Shown one piece after another: positions 26,653-36,869 of a stretch of DNA of 64,000 nucleotides. The position numbers were made by a program, and so were the translations under genes. The DNA is from a virus. The stretch covers positions 42,055-106,054 of the IMG/VR virus record IMGVR_UViG_3300033153_010210; one strand, given 5' to 3'. The notes under the pieces are model-generated. The model saw only the letters and a program-made list of their open reading frames with translations. It was not told the origin of the DNA and made no database searches. Each line of letters starts with the position of its first letter. Positions within the stretch are counted from its first letter, which is position 1.

Positions 26653-28263
26653 ATGAGTAGAAATATAACAGATTTTGGAACTCAAAAAATCTATTTTGAT
26701 TATGCTGCTCCGGCAATATCGGAAGAATTTAATAATATAATGCATAAAGTAGTGAGAAGCGGTTTATATAGAGGGGGTAGTTTATCAGTTGAGTCAACAT
26801 CACAAGTTAGAATATCCCCAATGGTTGTATTTATAGAGAATTCTAATAAATCTAGTGCTGATTTATCAGTACGAATTGAAACCACTGAAGATATAGTTCT
26901 AAATATAGACGAAACCGACCCATTTGTGATTTGTCATTATGAATGGTATAACGATCCTGTCTCTTACATGGAAGTTAAAACAGTAGCAGGAGGTTTAATA
27001 GGAGAGTACGATTTAATACTGGGAAGTGGGGTTTTTACTAACGGGGATTTAACTGGATTTGATACAACCGAAAGAGATTATATATCTTGGGATGCTGATA
27101 CCACTAGATTAGGAGAGTCAGCTACGATAGTAAGTTCCCCATCCGGAGGAACTCAAACTAATTTAAGCGGGGAAACTGATATAGTAACTGCAATACAAGA
27201 AGTGTTCAACAGATTGATTGATTTAAGTGGAGTAGAAGACGATGCGGTTAAGAATCGACATATTGATTTTGGCACTTCAGCAACTCAAATAAACAGTAAT
27301 GATATTCCTATAGGAAAAAATATAACCACCGGCGGTACAATAGATAGTGTTACACAATCCGATATTACTTCCAATGTTATTGAAATACTGTTTGATGCTT
27401 TAGCTGATTTAAGTGGAGCAGATGACAATTCTGTAAAAGAACGACATGTTGATTTTGGTACAGGACAAAATCAAATTGACGGGGATTTACTTCCTCTAGG
27501 AACCGCAATATCTAAAGTAATTTCAGAAGCTACTAATGTAGATTTTGCTAACAGTAAAAAAATAAGAGAAGCCCTGAAAGACACTATAGATAGAATTGCT
27601 CAAGTATCAGATCAAGTAACTACGAATAAAAACAGCATAAGTTCTTTACAGACAGATGTAAATACAAATAGCGATAGAATAGATAAGACCTATGGAATTC
27701 CTGTAGGAACTATAATGATGTTTGACGGAAGTAATTGGCAAGATGATGTTACTCTGCCTGGATGGTATGCTTGTGTAGCCGCAAATAGTGTACACGGAGC
27801 TCCTGATTTAGAAGATAAATTTATAAGAGGAGGCAGTAAAGGAACTAAAGGAGTTGACTATGGAGTAACAGGAGGTAGTGATACTGCTACTTTAAATAGT
27901 AATAATCTACCTCCTCATACTCATAGTATTAGTTTATCTCACAATGCAAGTATAGGAGCTACAGCTCCCAGTCACAGTCATGGAATGGCACATACGCATA
28001 AATATACGAGATTTACCGTTGATTATCATCGTACTACTGTTGTTACAGAAAATATTAACAAGTTATGGGCAGGCCGGTCTGAGGTAAATACAGGCGGTTC
28101 AAGTAGTGCAAATACAGGTGTTTCTGCACCATCGCATAGCCATTCTATTTCTATTAGCAATCATTCTGGTAATACAGGGAACGGGGGGTTTGCTAATTCA
28201 GCATTTAGCATCGTTCCCCAATATTATTCTGTTATCTATATAAGAAAGTGTTATCAAAGGTAA
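26653..28263 (+). CDS. Tail fibre protein with C-terminal phage tail collar domain
   Basis: 536 residues, ATG 26653 behind AAAGGGAG. The N-terminal and central parts contain two similar blocks (NRLIDLSGVEDDAVKNRHIDFGT and FDALADLSGADDNSVKERHVDFGT), then a short helical stretch. The C-terminal 180 residues are a tail collar domain: IPVGTIMMFDG, LPGWYAC, PDLEDKFIRGGS, then several histidine-x-histidine sites (PPHTHSI, SHSHGMAHTH, SHSHSI) that bind a metal ion in T4 gp12, and a final NSAFSIVPQYYSVIYI. A short tail fibre is the best match. Confidence 0.75.
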   Translation: MSRNITDFGTQKIYFDYAAPAISEEFNNIMHKVVRSGLYRGGSLSVESTSQVRISPMVVFIENSNKSSADLSVRIETTEDIVLNIDETDPFVICHYEWYNDPVSYMEVKTVAGGLIGEYDLILGSGVFTNGDLTGFDTTERDYISWDADTTRLGESATIVSSPSGGTQTNLSGETDIVTAIQEVFNRLIDLSGVEDDAVKNRHIDFGTSATQINSNDIPIGKNITTGGTIDSVTQSDITSNVIEILFDALADLSGADDNSVKERHVDFGTGQNQIDGDLLPLGTAISKVISEATNVDFANSKKIREALKDTIDRIAQVSDQVTTNKNSISSLQTDVNTNSDRIDKTYGIPVGTIMMFDGSNWQDDVTLPGWYACVAANSVHGAPDLEDKFIRGGSKGTKGVDYGVTGGSDTATLNSNNLPPHTHSISLSHNASIGATAPSHSHGMAHTHKYTRFTVDYHRTTVVTENINKLWAGRSEVNTGGSSSANTGVSAPSHSHSISISNHSGNTGNGGFANSAFSIVPQYYSVIYIRKCYQR

Positions 28264-28266
28264 GGT

Positions 28267-31200
28267 ATGGGTACTGAGCAGTTTGATGATATAGTTGGGA
28301 AAAAGATAAAATCTAATCTTGAAATAACCACTGAGGAAAAATATCCCGGTAATCCCGAGTACGCTAACAATGTAGATGGAGATTATACTAATGCAATTGG
28401 TGATGCGGTTGAAGCGTATGTCAATGGAGAAGAAACTCAACCACCCGATATTCCTCAATGGGATTCCCCAGCTTACGACTTAGAAATAATAGAAGATGGA
28501 ACGGGTCTAAAAAAACCTAAAATTACACTTCACTGGATTGATACATCTTCTGATATATTAACAGAAAATTTTCTTATTTATAAGACAGATAACTCGGGTG
28601 GAACTTTTGGTACTTTAACCTTATATGATAAAATACCAGCGGATGAAACTGATTACGTAGATGAAAAATTATCTTTTAATACAGGATACCGTTATGCAAT
28701 AAGAGCGGAAGATAGATTTCTAAATCGTTCTGATTTAACAGATTATCAGGAGATTACAACTCCTACGGTTCCTGAACCATCTCGACCTACTGATAAAATC
28801 GTAACAGGTGCCGGGGTAAAACAAATCGGTTTAAAATTTCAAGGATCGCCATCTTTTGAAGATATTTTATATTACCAAGTTGAATCAAGAAGTGCTACGG
28901 CAGATCCAGATGGATACGGTGGTTATGAGGTACCTGCATCTCCTTCTTGGGGAGATTGGGAAGTAATAAATCAATCTCTTTCTACTCGAATAATACATGA
29001 AAATTTAGACTATACTAAATGTTATCAGTATAGATACCGCTCGGTAAATTCTTACGGAGTATCAGGGAGTGCAAATAGCGAAGAAGGACATAGTGAGCTA
29101 TTATCAGATATAGTTATCCCGCTAAAAGTAAAAAGAGATGACTTAGATTGGGATATCCAGGATCAAATAGATGGTAAATTAGATTATTATATAACACATT
29201 CTTCACAAGACCCTAAATATCATCCTGTTTACGGTTGGCCTGATACAAGTAAAGACGATTTAGATCATCATAGGGATATTTGGTATCAAATCGATACTGG
29301 GCTAAAAAAAGTTTTTAATGGTTATACTGGACTATGGGAAAATCAACCAAATATAACTAAATTAACTATTGCCGATGATAATGTCCTTACTCCTTCCGAG
29401 AAATTAATATTAAAGAAAGAATGGAATACGATAGCTAAAGAAAAAATAGTATTACTTACTCAATTTGGTTTAAAAGAAGGAGAAATCGGTGGTGTTGAAA
29501 CCGAGAAATATAACTACATAAGCGCTTATAATACACTAGATAGTTATCTAAATAATATAATAGATGGAATTCTTAAAGAATCAAACTACTTACAAGTAAT
29601 AGAAGATATTGCAGGAGCTACGGCCAGAGATGATGGGTTTATCTTTTTATTCTTTCAAGATTCTACTCCTACAGCAAATGGAGCAGGAGATTTATGGATA
29701 AATACCGAAGATGAGTTAGATATTCTTTATAAATGGAACGGCTCAAATTGGATAGAACAGACAGGTGTTTCAGAAGAGGATAGATTAAAAATAGTTTCAT
29801 TAAAACAAACAACGGGTAGTGATGATGAGATTGTAATTTATTTTCAAGATTCAGAGCCTAGTATTCCCGCATCCGATGAAGATGACCTGTGGGTAGATAC
29901 TGACGGTGGAGATTATCTCTACAGACATACTTCTGGAGGAACATGGGAGATAGTCGAATCTGCTATTCTAGACATAAACGGTGAAGAGCTAAGAGGAAAG
30001 TTTAGAGATTATTATGATGCAAAACAAGAATTAGTCAAAGCGATATCTGACGTATCCGCTGATGATATGAGAACAAGATTTGTAAATAATACCTATATGA
30101 TCGATATCGAAAATGATAAAATAGACAGTACAACATACTTTGTAGATTTCATAAATAATGTTACTAGAACCTCTATTAAAGTCTATTCAGTAAAGGACGA
30201 GGATAAAAACAATTTAACTGGCCTCCAAGCAGATGATTTACTAGTTGCTACAGATACATTTAAAGAGTATCGATACAATGGAGCGTCTTGGGAAGAGTTA
30301 ACAGAGACTAATACTGATTTTTTGCGAGCATTTATTGATGCTGATCATTTGAGAACAATTTACATTCCTGCCTCTGATGCTGACTTACCAAGCTTTTATC
30401 AGGCTAGAGACTTACTTATCCCCACAGCTACATTTTCTAATAATGATGGTTCTACTACTAAAGAATTTCAAAAAAATTCTGTATATATTACCACAGTAAA
30501 TGAAATTAGCGCATTTAATAACGCCCACTGGGGATTAAGTATAAAATATACCGATGATACGCTAGCCAAGTATAAAACATCGGTATTTGATTCTCCACCT
30601 AATTGTGAATATAATGCGGGGGAAGAACGATGGGAAGTTAATACAAGTCTAGGCGATAGTTATGTAAGTGAAGATATATTTGTGCCAGGGCAGGAATATG
30701 TAATTTTTGATGGGAGTACAACAAAAACATTTGATAAGGGAGAGGTTTATGTAGCTAGCATAGCGGATGAGGAGGCGCATAGAAGAGATGGCTATCCGTT
30801 TGTAAATACTCATTGGGAAAGAAAATTAAGATTCAGTCAAGAACTGGATGATATAACAGAAGATAATAAATTAAGTCCTACTGAAAAGCTAGCTACAAAG
30901 AAAGAGTGGGAGATAATTAGAAAAGAGTATCCTTCGATAATAGAAGAAGCTGTAGAGCAGGGGGTAAATACTTTTAGTTTTAAATCGGCTTACGACGAAT
31001 TAGATGATTACCTGAATAATGAAAGTACAGGATTATTAAATGATACGAGCACTACTTCTGATATCGTAGGCGATACTTTTAGATCCAAGTTCAGTAATTA
31101 TTACGATGAAAAAGCTAAAATTCTTAGATCGATAGCGTATATGGCGTCTCAAGACGCTTACAGTGGAACTGATTATATAACAAAAAGAGAACATGTGGGG

Positions 31201-34200
31201 GAGGCGGTAGATGATGATACAGAATTGTGGCCTTTAACCTCTTCTGCTTGTAATTCATCTTTTGGTACAGAGCCTCTAAATAGAAATGTAGTACTTCAAC
31301 CAAAAATGCACTCCTGGCTTGGACAAAGCGGGGGGGTTTTTCAAGAAACAAGCAACGTATTAAAAGACCCTTGTGATTTATCTACATCAAATTGGAGTAA
31401 AAACAGTTGCACTACTGAACTTGTAGAAAAAAAGATAGTAAACTTTCCGTTTACCAAAGCTGAATCGTCAACAGCTTCGGGGTATGTTTATCAAACCTTT
31501 GTTCCTACTGCCTCAAGAATAGCGGTGAGTGCTGTGGTGGAAAAAGGCAATACGGATAATACAGCTTTATATCTTTATGATTCTACTGCAGGTACATATA
31601 TTGAAAGAGGGCTGTTTACATTCAGCACTGAAACCTTTACTCCAGATGATAGTTCAACAATTTATGAAGTAATAACTATAGAACAATATAGACGGTACGT
31701 AATTAAATACTCTGTCGATGTAACTGGTGGAAATACTTTACAATTACGATGTTATGCAGCATGGAATGGTTTAGCGGGAGATTTTACTTATTGGGCTGCT
31801 GTACAGGTTACTGAAACTAATTACCCCGTAGCTTTTATTTCTCCAAAGAAATACCCCTCGCTCACCCGACCTAAAAGTGGATGGAAATACAATTTTCCTC
31901 TACAATCACAAATGCGAATAAAAATGGAAGTAACACCTTGGTTTAATTATGGTACGAGTATTAATCATCGATTTTATGAGTGGTATATAGATGATACACA
32001 TCGTTTAATATTATATTACGAAGCATCTGATGATAAAATTTGTATATATTGGAGAGATGGAGGTACTGTTAGATATCTTCGATCTCCTCAATTTGATGAC
32101 AGTACCTCTTATCTCAATATTAATCAAAGACTGAAAATAGATGTAGCATTTGATCCTAATGGCTCAGGAAGTTTTCTTAAAATTTATGATAAAGATGATA
32201 ATCTGCTCTCGGAAGATACAACATGGGATGGAACCCCTGATACTTTTACATCTAATTTTAATAATTTTTATGTGGGACAATATGAAACTGGACTACAAGC
32301 CGATTCTGAAATACACTCTTTACAAATTTGGTCGGGGGCTCTTACCGACACTGGAGATCCTACATTTCAATTAAAACCAGAACCTTTAATTTACGGATAT
32401 CTTGAACAGAAAGAAACAAAAAGCGATACAGTTGGGGTATTTAATGAAATCAATACTCTGGTTTCAGATTCAGAAAATCTTACCACAGCAAATTGGGTTC
32501 CTTACCACTGTACAACTGAATTAACTGATCAATATGTAGAGGGGCATCGATTAACGAAACTTACAGCTACTAGCGCCAATGCACAAGCATATCAAACTGT
32601 TACTTTTACATCATCTGAGAAAAAAGCGATTACTGGAATTGTAAGAAAAGGAAATTATGATCCAGCAGGATTTTTTTTACATGATGCAAGTACTTCTACA
32701 AATAAATTATATCTTAAAATCAACTTTTCTACAAAAACAATTACTGGGGCAGTCGGTTCTTTAATTCATGCTATTTGGCTTGACAATAAGACAGTGCAAG
32801 TATACGCTGTATCTAATGCAGTAACTCATACTAATGCACATCGAATATATTGTGATGTAGACGGAGATGATTTAGGCTCTGCCGGGGATTATACCTATTG
32901 GACTGCAGTACAGGTATATGATAATGTGTTTCCTTATTCTTATACTCCTAACGACCGTGATGCTTGTTTCTTACAAACCCAAAGAGCGCTAACAGAAAAG
33001 CATACAATAGAGTGCAAAATCTGGCCTTTCTGCAACTACGACACTGCTGGAACCCATTACATAGCCTCCTGGTACGTAGATTCAAATAATTATTATATGC
33101 TTAGATTCTACTCTGCAAAGATTCAATTACTATATAAAAGAGGAACGGGAGAGGCGATTTTAGAATCTTCTGCCTACACTTCACAAAGCGATTGGAATAA
33201 AGCACATGATATAGCAATAATAGCAGATCTAGGAACAGGAGATACAACAGGAACAAAGTTAATAATAGACGGAGTAATAGTAGATGAAACATGGAGTGGA
33301 AACATTGATAGCTTCTCCCCTATTTTTCCCACCCTTACAATTGGATCTAAGACGAATAATAATACAGAGTATTTTGAAGGTTTTATATGGAATCTTGCCT
33401 ATACTGCACGGAAAAAAGAAGTTTGGGAAGTACAACAACACTATCAAAGACAACGACCTTATTATGATATCAACTCTATAGCTAATGAATCTGATACTAT
33501 TTACATAGATCCTTATAATGTGTATATAAAAAATTTAAAAGTATTCGATAGCGTATTTTTCGGTAGACAAGAGTCAGAGAGTCTTCCTTATTTTAAATGG
33601 GATACAAATAGTGGAAAAATAACAATAAATAAAACTCTTATTACTGCAAGCGACAGTTATAACTATTGGGACTTAGATACCGGGGGATTTAGAGTAGGCA
33701 ATGCTAGTAGTTATATATATTATGACCCCTCAGGAAATGGTTCTCTAACGCTTAAAATGGATGCAATATATGCATCAACCTTAGAAACTCTAGTAAATGG
33801 AAAACTTTCAATTTCAATGGAAGGTGATTTAACAGGAGAACCCCCCTCTCTTCAATCTCCTATCTACGTGACAACCGAAGATACAGGGGGTGCTGATCCT
33901 GCTTATGGTATCATTAGCCATTTAAATGAGATAAGATTAAGAACGGGTAATGCAGACCCACAATCAGCTTCTGATGCAATAGTTATAGATAATAATCAAA
34001 ATGTTGGCATCGGGACGACTAGTCCAAGTGCACTATTAGAGATAAAAACAGCTATAGCTGCAAGTTCAGGTCTCCTAATTACAGGTGGTGCGTCTTCTAG
34101 CAATGCTCTCAAAGTCGCTGGAAGCGCAGGAGATGGTGGGGGGAATGTCGTAGAAATATCTCCTAGTTGGAATACTAACAATGGGCCGACGGCTCTTTTG

Positions 34201-34989
34201 ATTAATCCCGAGAATATTGGCGGAACCCAGACTGGAGCAAAACTGCTAGATATTCAATATGATGGTTCAAGTAAGCTTATGGTAGATAAATCAGGCAACG
34301 TCGGCATCGGAACGCCAAGTCCAGAGAGTAAATTGCAGGTTATTGTTCCAACAGCTGCTTCTGGCTTGGGGCTTCTCATTAGTACGGCACTAGGAACAAA
34401 TTATGATGATACAAGCATTCCTTTTAGAATTATAGAGTCGGCAGGGACATTGTTTACAGTACAAGGAAACGGTAACGTCGGCATCGGGACAACGGGTCCG
34501 GGGGCGAAATTAGAAGTAAAAGCGGGTTCCGAAGGGCAATCTTCGCCTGTAGAAGCAATAAGAATCTGGGGTCCAAACAGTCCAACTAATATGAATTCTG
34601 CCCAAGATTTGAAATGGCATTTTGCTAGTGCGGGTTCTGCAGGTATAAGAGCATATCGTGGAGGCAGTTGGAATACTTATTTGCAATTTTTGACTAATGC
34701 TGCTTCTGCTGGTTCAGATAATCCTCAGGTAAGAATGACTATAGATGATACAGGCAATGTCGGCATCGGGACGTCGAATCCAAGCCAGAAACTTTATGTT
34801 TCGGGTAATATCCAAGCTACAGGAGCTATAATTGCAAATACTGCTGGATCTGTTTATGTGCGATATGGTATAGGTGATCCGGGAAGTGGGAATGGTAAAT
34901 TAGCAGTATATGCAAGTACTTTAAATACCTTTCGTGCGGGGACTCAATGGGGGTGGCAACACTTTAATCCAGATGGACAAGGATGGTAA
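28267..34989 (+). CDS. Giant tail fibre / receptor-binding protein
   Basis: 2240 residues, ATG 28267 behind AAGGTAAG. Domains in order: fibronectin type III-like units (about 60-280); two helical 'SPTEK/SPSEK-K-EW' repeats (about 370-440 and 860-930) as in central tail fibre proteins; beta modules ending in DLWINTEDE and DLWVDTDGG; two LamG/concanavalin-like domains (about 1190-1350 and 1570-1720), which typically bind glycans. The C-terminal end holds four NVGIGT-x-x-P units (about 1910-2170) and a final GWQHFNPDGQGW. No peptidase S74 chaperone domain is obvious after them. It is the best candidate for host recognition. A G7 tract lies at 31330-31336. Confidence 0.8.
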   Translation: MGTEQFDDIVGKKIKSNLEITTEEKYPGNPEYANNVDGDYTNAIGDAVEAYVNGEETQPPDIPQWDSPAYDLEIIEDGTGLKKPKITLHWIDTSSDILTENFLIYKTDNSGGTFGTLTLYDKIPADETDYVDEKLSFNTGYRYAIRAEDRFLNRSDLTDYQEITTPTVPEPSRPTDKIVTGAGVKQIGLKFQGSPSFEDILYYQVESRSATADPDGYGGYEVPASPSWGDWEVINQSLSTRIIHENLDYTKCYQYRYRSVNSYGVSGSANSEEGHSELLSDIVIPLKVKRDDLDWDIQDQIDGKLDYYITHSSQDPKYHPVYGWPDTSKDDLDHHRDIWYQIDTGLKKVFNGYTGLWENQPNITKLTIADDNVLTPSEKLILKKEWNTIAKEKIVLLTQFGLKEGEIGGVETEKYNYISAYNTLDSYLNNIIDGILKESNYLQVIEDIAGATARDDGFIFLFFQDSTPTANGAGDLWINTEDELDILYKWNGSNWIEQTGVSEEDRLKIVSLKQTTGSDDEIVIYFQDSEPSIPASDEDDLWVDTDGGDYLYRHTSGGTWEIVESAILDINGEELRGKFRDYYDAKQELVKAISDVSADDMRTRFVNNTYMIDIENDKIDSTTYFVDFINNVTRTSIKVYSVKDEDKNNLTGLQADDLLVATDTFKEYRYNGASWEELTETNTDFLRAFIDADHLRTIYIPASDADLPSFYQARDLLIPTATFSNNDGSTTKEFQKNSVYITTVNEISAFNNAHWGLSIKYTDDTLAKYKTSVFDSPPNCEYNAGEERWEVNTSLGDSYVSEDIFVPGQEYVIFDGSTTKTFDKGEVYVASIADEEAHRRDGYPFVNTHWERKLRFSQELDDITEDNKLSPTEKLATKKEWEIIRKEYPSIIEEAVEQGVNTFSFKSAYDELDDYLNNESTGLLNDTSTTSDIVGDTFRSKFSNYYDEKAKILRSIAYMASQDAYSGTDYITKREHVGEAVDDDTELWPLTSSACNSSFGTEPLNRNVVLQPKMHSWLGQSGGVFQETSNVLKDPCDLSTSNWSKNSCTTELVEKKIVNFPFTKAESSTASGYVYQTFVPTASRIAVSAVVEKGNTDNTALYLYDSTAGTYIERGLFTFSTETFTPDDSSTIYEVITIEQYRRYVIKYSVDVTGGNTLQLRCYAAWNGLAGDFTYWAAVQVTETNYPVAFISPKKYPSLTRPKSGWKYNFPLQSQMRIKMEVTPWFNYGTSINHRFYEWYIDDTHRLILYYEASDDKICIYWRDGGTVRYLRSPQFDDSTSYLNINQRLKIDVAFDPNGSGSFLKIYDKDDNLLSEDTTWDGTPDTFTSNFNNFYVGQYETGLQADSEIHSLQIWSGALTDTGDPTFQLKPEPLIYGYLEQKETKSDTVGVFNEINTLVSDSENLTTANWVPYHCTTELTDQYVEGHRLTKLTATSANAQAYQTVTFTSSEKKAITGIVRKGNYDPAGFFLHDASTSTNKLYLKINFSTKTITGAVGSLIHAIWLDNKTVQVYAVSNAVTHTNAHRIYCDVDGDDLGSAGDYTYWTAVQVYDNVFPYSYTPNDRDACFLQTQRALTEKHTIECKIWPFCNYDTAGTHYIASWYVDSNNYYMLRFYSAKIQLLYKRGTGEAILESSAYTSQSDWNKAHDIAIIADLGTGDTTGTKLIIDGVIVDETWSGNIDSFSPIFPTLTIGSKTNNNTEYFEGFIWNLAYTARKKEVWEVQQHYQRQRPYYDINSIANESDTIYIDPYNVYIKNLKVFDSVFFGRQESESLPYFKWDTNSGKITINKTLITASDSYNYWDLDTGGFRVGNASSYIYYDPSGNGSLTLKMDAIYASTLETLVNGKLSISMEGDLTGEPPSLQSPIYVTTEDTGGADPAYGIISHLNEIRLRTGNADPQSASDAIVIDNNQNVGIGTTSPSALLEIKTAIAASSGLLITGGASSSNALKVAGSAGDGGGNVVEISPSWNTNNGPTALLINPENIGGTQTGAKLLDIQYDGSSKLMVDKSGNVGIGTPSPESKLQVIVPTAASGLGLLISTALGTNYDDTSIPFRIIESAGTLFTVQGNGNVGIGTTGPGAKLEVKAGSEGQSSPVEAIRIWGPNSPTNMNSAQDLKWHFASAGSAGIRAYRGGSWNTYLQFLTNAASAGSDNPQVRMTIDDTGNVGIGTSNPSQKLYVSGNIQATGAIIANTAGSVYVRYGIGDPGSGNGKLAVYASTLNTFRAGTQWGWQHFNPDGQGW
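34000..34780 (+). repeat. Four NVGIGT units in the tail fibre, unusually GC-rich
   Basis: Four copies at about 34000, 34300, 34477 and 34756 encode NVGIGT followed by x-x-P and a short KLxV-like strand. Their DNA (GTCGGCATCGGGAC) is close to identical and much richer in GC than the rest of the window, suggesting acquisition or recombination with other fibre genes. Confidence 0.75.
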
Positions 34990-35534
34990 AAATGTATATA
35001 GGATTTGAAACAAAAAAACTAGAATTAGATAGAGTTGAAGCTCTATACCCGCCAACGATCATATTATCAGAAACAATACCAGAAACGACATATTATCTAG
35101 TAATTGAGGAATATTCTCAGTATTTTTATTTTAACGAAAAAGGCGAATTCAAAACAAAAATGTGGGAAGGGTGGAATAATTATCCGTTGTATACATTTAA
35201 CCGTGATAAGTATGAAGCTGGAGAAGATCCTTTTGAACCATTTGACCCATATTCATCGAAAACATTTAAACACCGAATACGTCGAGAGCGAATTGAAAAT
35301 CAAATTAAATGGCAACTACGATACCCAATCGAAATTAAGAAACTTCGCAAAGCACTCAAAAGAGTAATTATGCTACTGGAAGCTTCAGGAGCAAATATTA
35401 ATTGGCCAGAACTAAAAGAATTTATGGAATATTCTAACACAATTGAAACAGTGATCTCTAAGCACCCAAAGGTTTCTAAATATCTTAATAGAATAGACCT
35501 TAAAACTGAAAATGGGGTTAACAATGATGCTTGA
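34983..35534 (+). CDS. Hypothetical protein following the tail fibre
   Basis: 183 residues. ATG 34983 overlaps the stop of the fibre gene (an in-frame ATG at 34992 is an alternative). The N-terminal half is beta-rich with many tyrosines; the C-terminal half is helical and basic (RHIRRERIENQIKWQL-like). It could be a fibre assembly factor or fibre tip by position, but no motif supports this. Confidence 0.5.
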   Translation: MVKMYIGFETKKLELDRVEALYPPTIILSETIPETTYYLVIEEYSQYFYFNEKGEFKTKMWEGWNNYPLYTFNRDKYEAGEDPFEPFDPYSSKTFKHRIRRERIENQIKWQLRYPIEIKKLRKALKRVIMLLEASGANINWPELKEFMEYSNTIETVISKHPKVSKYLNRIDLKTENGVNNDA

Positions 35535-35712
35535 TAATGAAGTACAACAAAAATTCTTAGAAGATAGCGGATATGCTCAGGGTTGGGGGTGGACATTAAC
35601 TGATGAGGATATTGAGCAGATGAAAAATTGCGATAACCGTGATGTTCTCTACCCAGCGCTTGAAAATAAGCTTATACAGGAGTGTGAAAGCGAGCAGGAG
35701 GCGGCTATATGA
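35524..35712 (+). CDS. Small acidic hypothetical protein
   Basis: 62 residues from ATG 35524; a longer in-frame start at 35512 is possible. It overlaps the end of the preceding gene by 11 bases. Acidic (WTLTDEDIEQMKNCDN, ECESEQEAA), no motif. Its stop overlaps the next gene's ATG. Confidence 0.5.
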   Translation: MMLDNEVQQKFLEDSGYAQGWGWTLTDEDIEQMKNCDNRDVLYPALENKLIQECESEQEAAI

Positions 35713-36086
35713 AATTAGGAATAATAGTTAATAATCAAAATATTTTGGAAAAAATAAACAAAATGGATCTGCCCGGAAGTAAAGTTTTAAAATTAAGAAA
35801 AATAATAAAAAAATTTATGGAAGAATTACGACAATTTGAAGAAGAGAAGAATAATTATATTTTAAAACACGGTGAGAATGGAGAACTAAATAGAGACTCC
35901 AATCCGGAAGCTTATGAAAAAGCAATTCTTTTTCTAAACGAAATGATGAACAGCGAGATAGATATAGAACCAGCTCCCATTCTTGATGATAGCGATATAG
36001 AAAATAATAAATTTAGTGTTGCGGATTTAGATAGGCTGGAGGCCCTGGGATTATATAAACCCGATAGTGATGAGAAAATATCATAA
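35709..36086 (+). CDS. Hypothetical protein, weakly DUF1617-like
   Basis: 125 residues, ATG 35709 overlapping the preceding stop (ATGA), with AGGAGG upstream. The N-terminus has a KLGIIVNNQNILEKINKMDLPGSKVLKLRKIIKK pattern, then a charged helix EELRQFEEEKNNYILKHGE. This recalls DUF1617 small phage proteins (KL-x-I-x-N, L-K-G-x-K-S-I-x-R-x-R-F). The match is weak. The gap to the lipase gene (36087-36161) shows no clear element. Confidence 0.5.
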   Translation: MKLGIIVNNQNILEKINKMDLPGSKVLKLRKIIKKFMEELRQFEEEKNNYILKHGENGELNRDSNPEAYEKAILFLNEMMNSEIDIEPAPILDDSDIENNKFSVADLDRLEALGLYKPDSDEKIS

Positions 36087-36161
36087 ACTTAATGTGCAAA
36101 GTTTATAATATGCATAAGGCGAGGAAAATATAAACATAAAATCTAAATGGGGGAGGCAGAG

Positions 36162-36869
36162 ATGAATTATGAAGAACTTTTGCAATTTGGGGGCACATTC
36201 TATAATGATAACAACAATAATGCCGGAGTAGAATGGTATGTAGAAGAAAAAGAAAACCAGCTTATTATTAGAATTCCTGGCACTAATTCTTTTAGAGATT
36301 GGATAACAAATTTTATATTCTTCCCTATGTCGTATTATTATCCAGATGCTAAAGTGCACTCAGGTTGGTATAACGAGTATATACAGAGCGGAATAAATCT
36401 TAAAATGAAAAAAATAATTAAAGAGGGGGCTTATAAAAAAGTAACAATAATGGGGCATTCAAAAGGCTGTACTACAGCATTGTTTCTTACTCAATATTTA
36501 TCTCTAACTTTTAAATCTGATAATGTTAAAATTGAAACTTTTTTGCTTGGATCCCCTAAAGTGGGCAATCTTAAATTTAAAAGACTATTAGAAAAAAATG
36601 AAAACGCCTTTATACACAATATTCAAGTAAGGGGTGATATTGTTTGTAAAATGCCTCCTAATCTTATCTTGTTATTTCTTCTCCCTTATTTTTTTCTAAT
36701 TAATAAAAAATTCATATTTTGTTTTTTCTGGCACATTGGACACGGAAAAAAGATAAAAATAGGAAAAAAGAGCTTTATAACTTTTAAAGGTCATGAGTTT
36801 GATAATTACAGAAAATTACTTATAGAGGAAGAAAAAGAAAGGAAAAGAAAATGGATAAACAAAAAATAA
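36162..36869 (+). CDS. Class 3-type lipase / alpha-beta hydrolase
   Basis: 235 residues from ATG 36162, chosen over ATG 36147 because GGGGGAGG lies 6-7 bases upstream. The catalytic elbow is MGHSKG (G-H-S-x-G). A later RGDIV aspartate and the histidine in KGHEF near the C-terminus complete a plausible Ser-Asp-His triad; the early block FRDWITNF is typical of class 3 lipases. A hydrophobic stretch (LILLFLLPYFFLINKKFIFCFFW, about 170-195) could insert into a membrane. It could attack host membrane lipids during lysis or entry. It overlaps the next membrane protein gene by 19 bases. Confidence 0.75.
   Translation: MNYEELLQFGGTFYNDNNNNAGVEWYVEEKENQLIIRIPGTNSFRDWITNFIFFPMSYYYPDAKVHSGWYNEYIQSGINLKMKKIIKEGAYKKVTIMGHSKGCTTALFLTQYLSLTFKSDNVKIETFLLGSPKVGNLKFKRLLEKNENAFIHNIQVRGDIVCKMPPNLILLFLLPYFFLINKKFIFCFFWHIGHGKKIKIGKKSFITFKGHEFDNYRKLLIEEEKERKRKWINKK

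Noticed and set aside
31124-31351. Antisense reading frames within the tail fibre and rII-like genes
   Set aside because: They lack ribosome binding sites, have biased composition and overlap well-supported genes completely.
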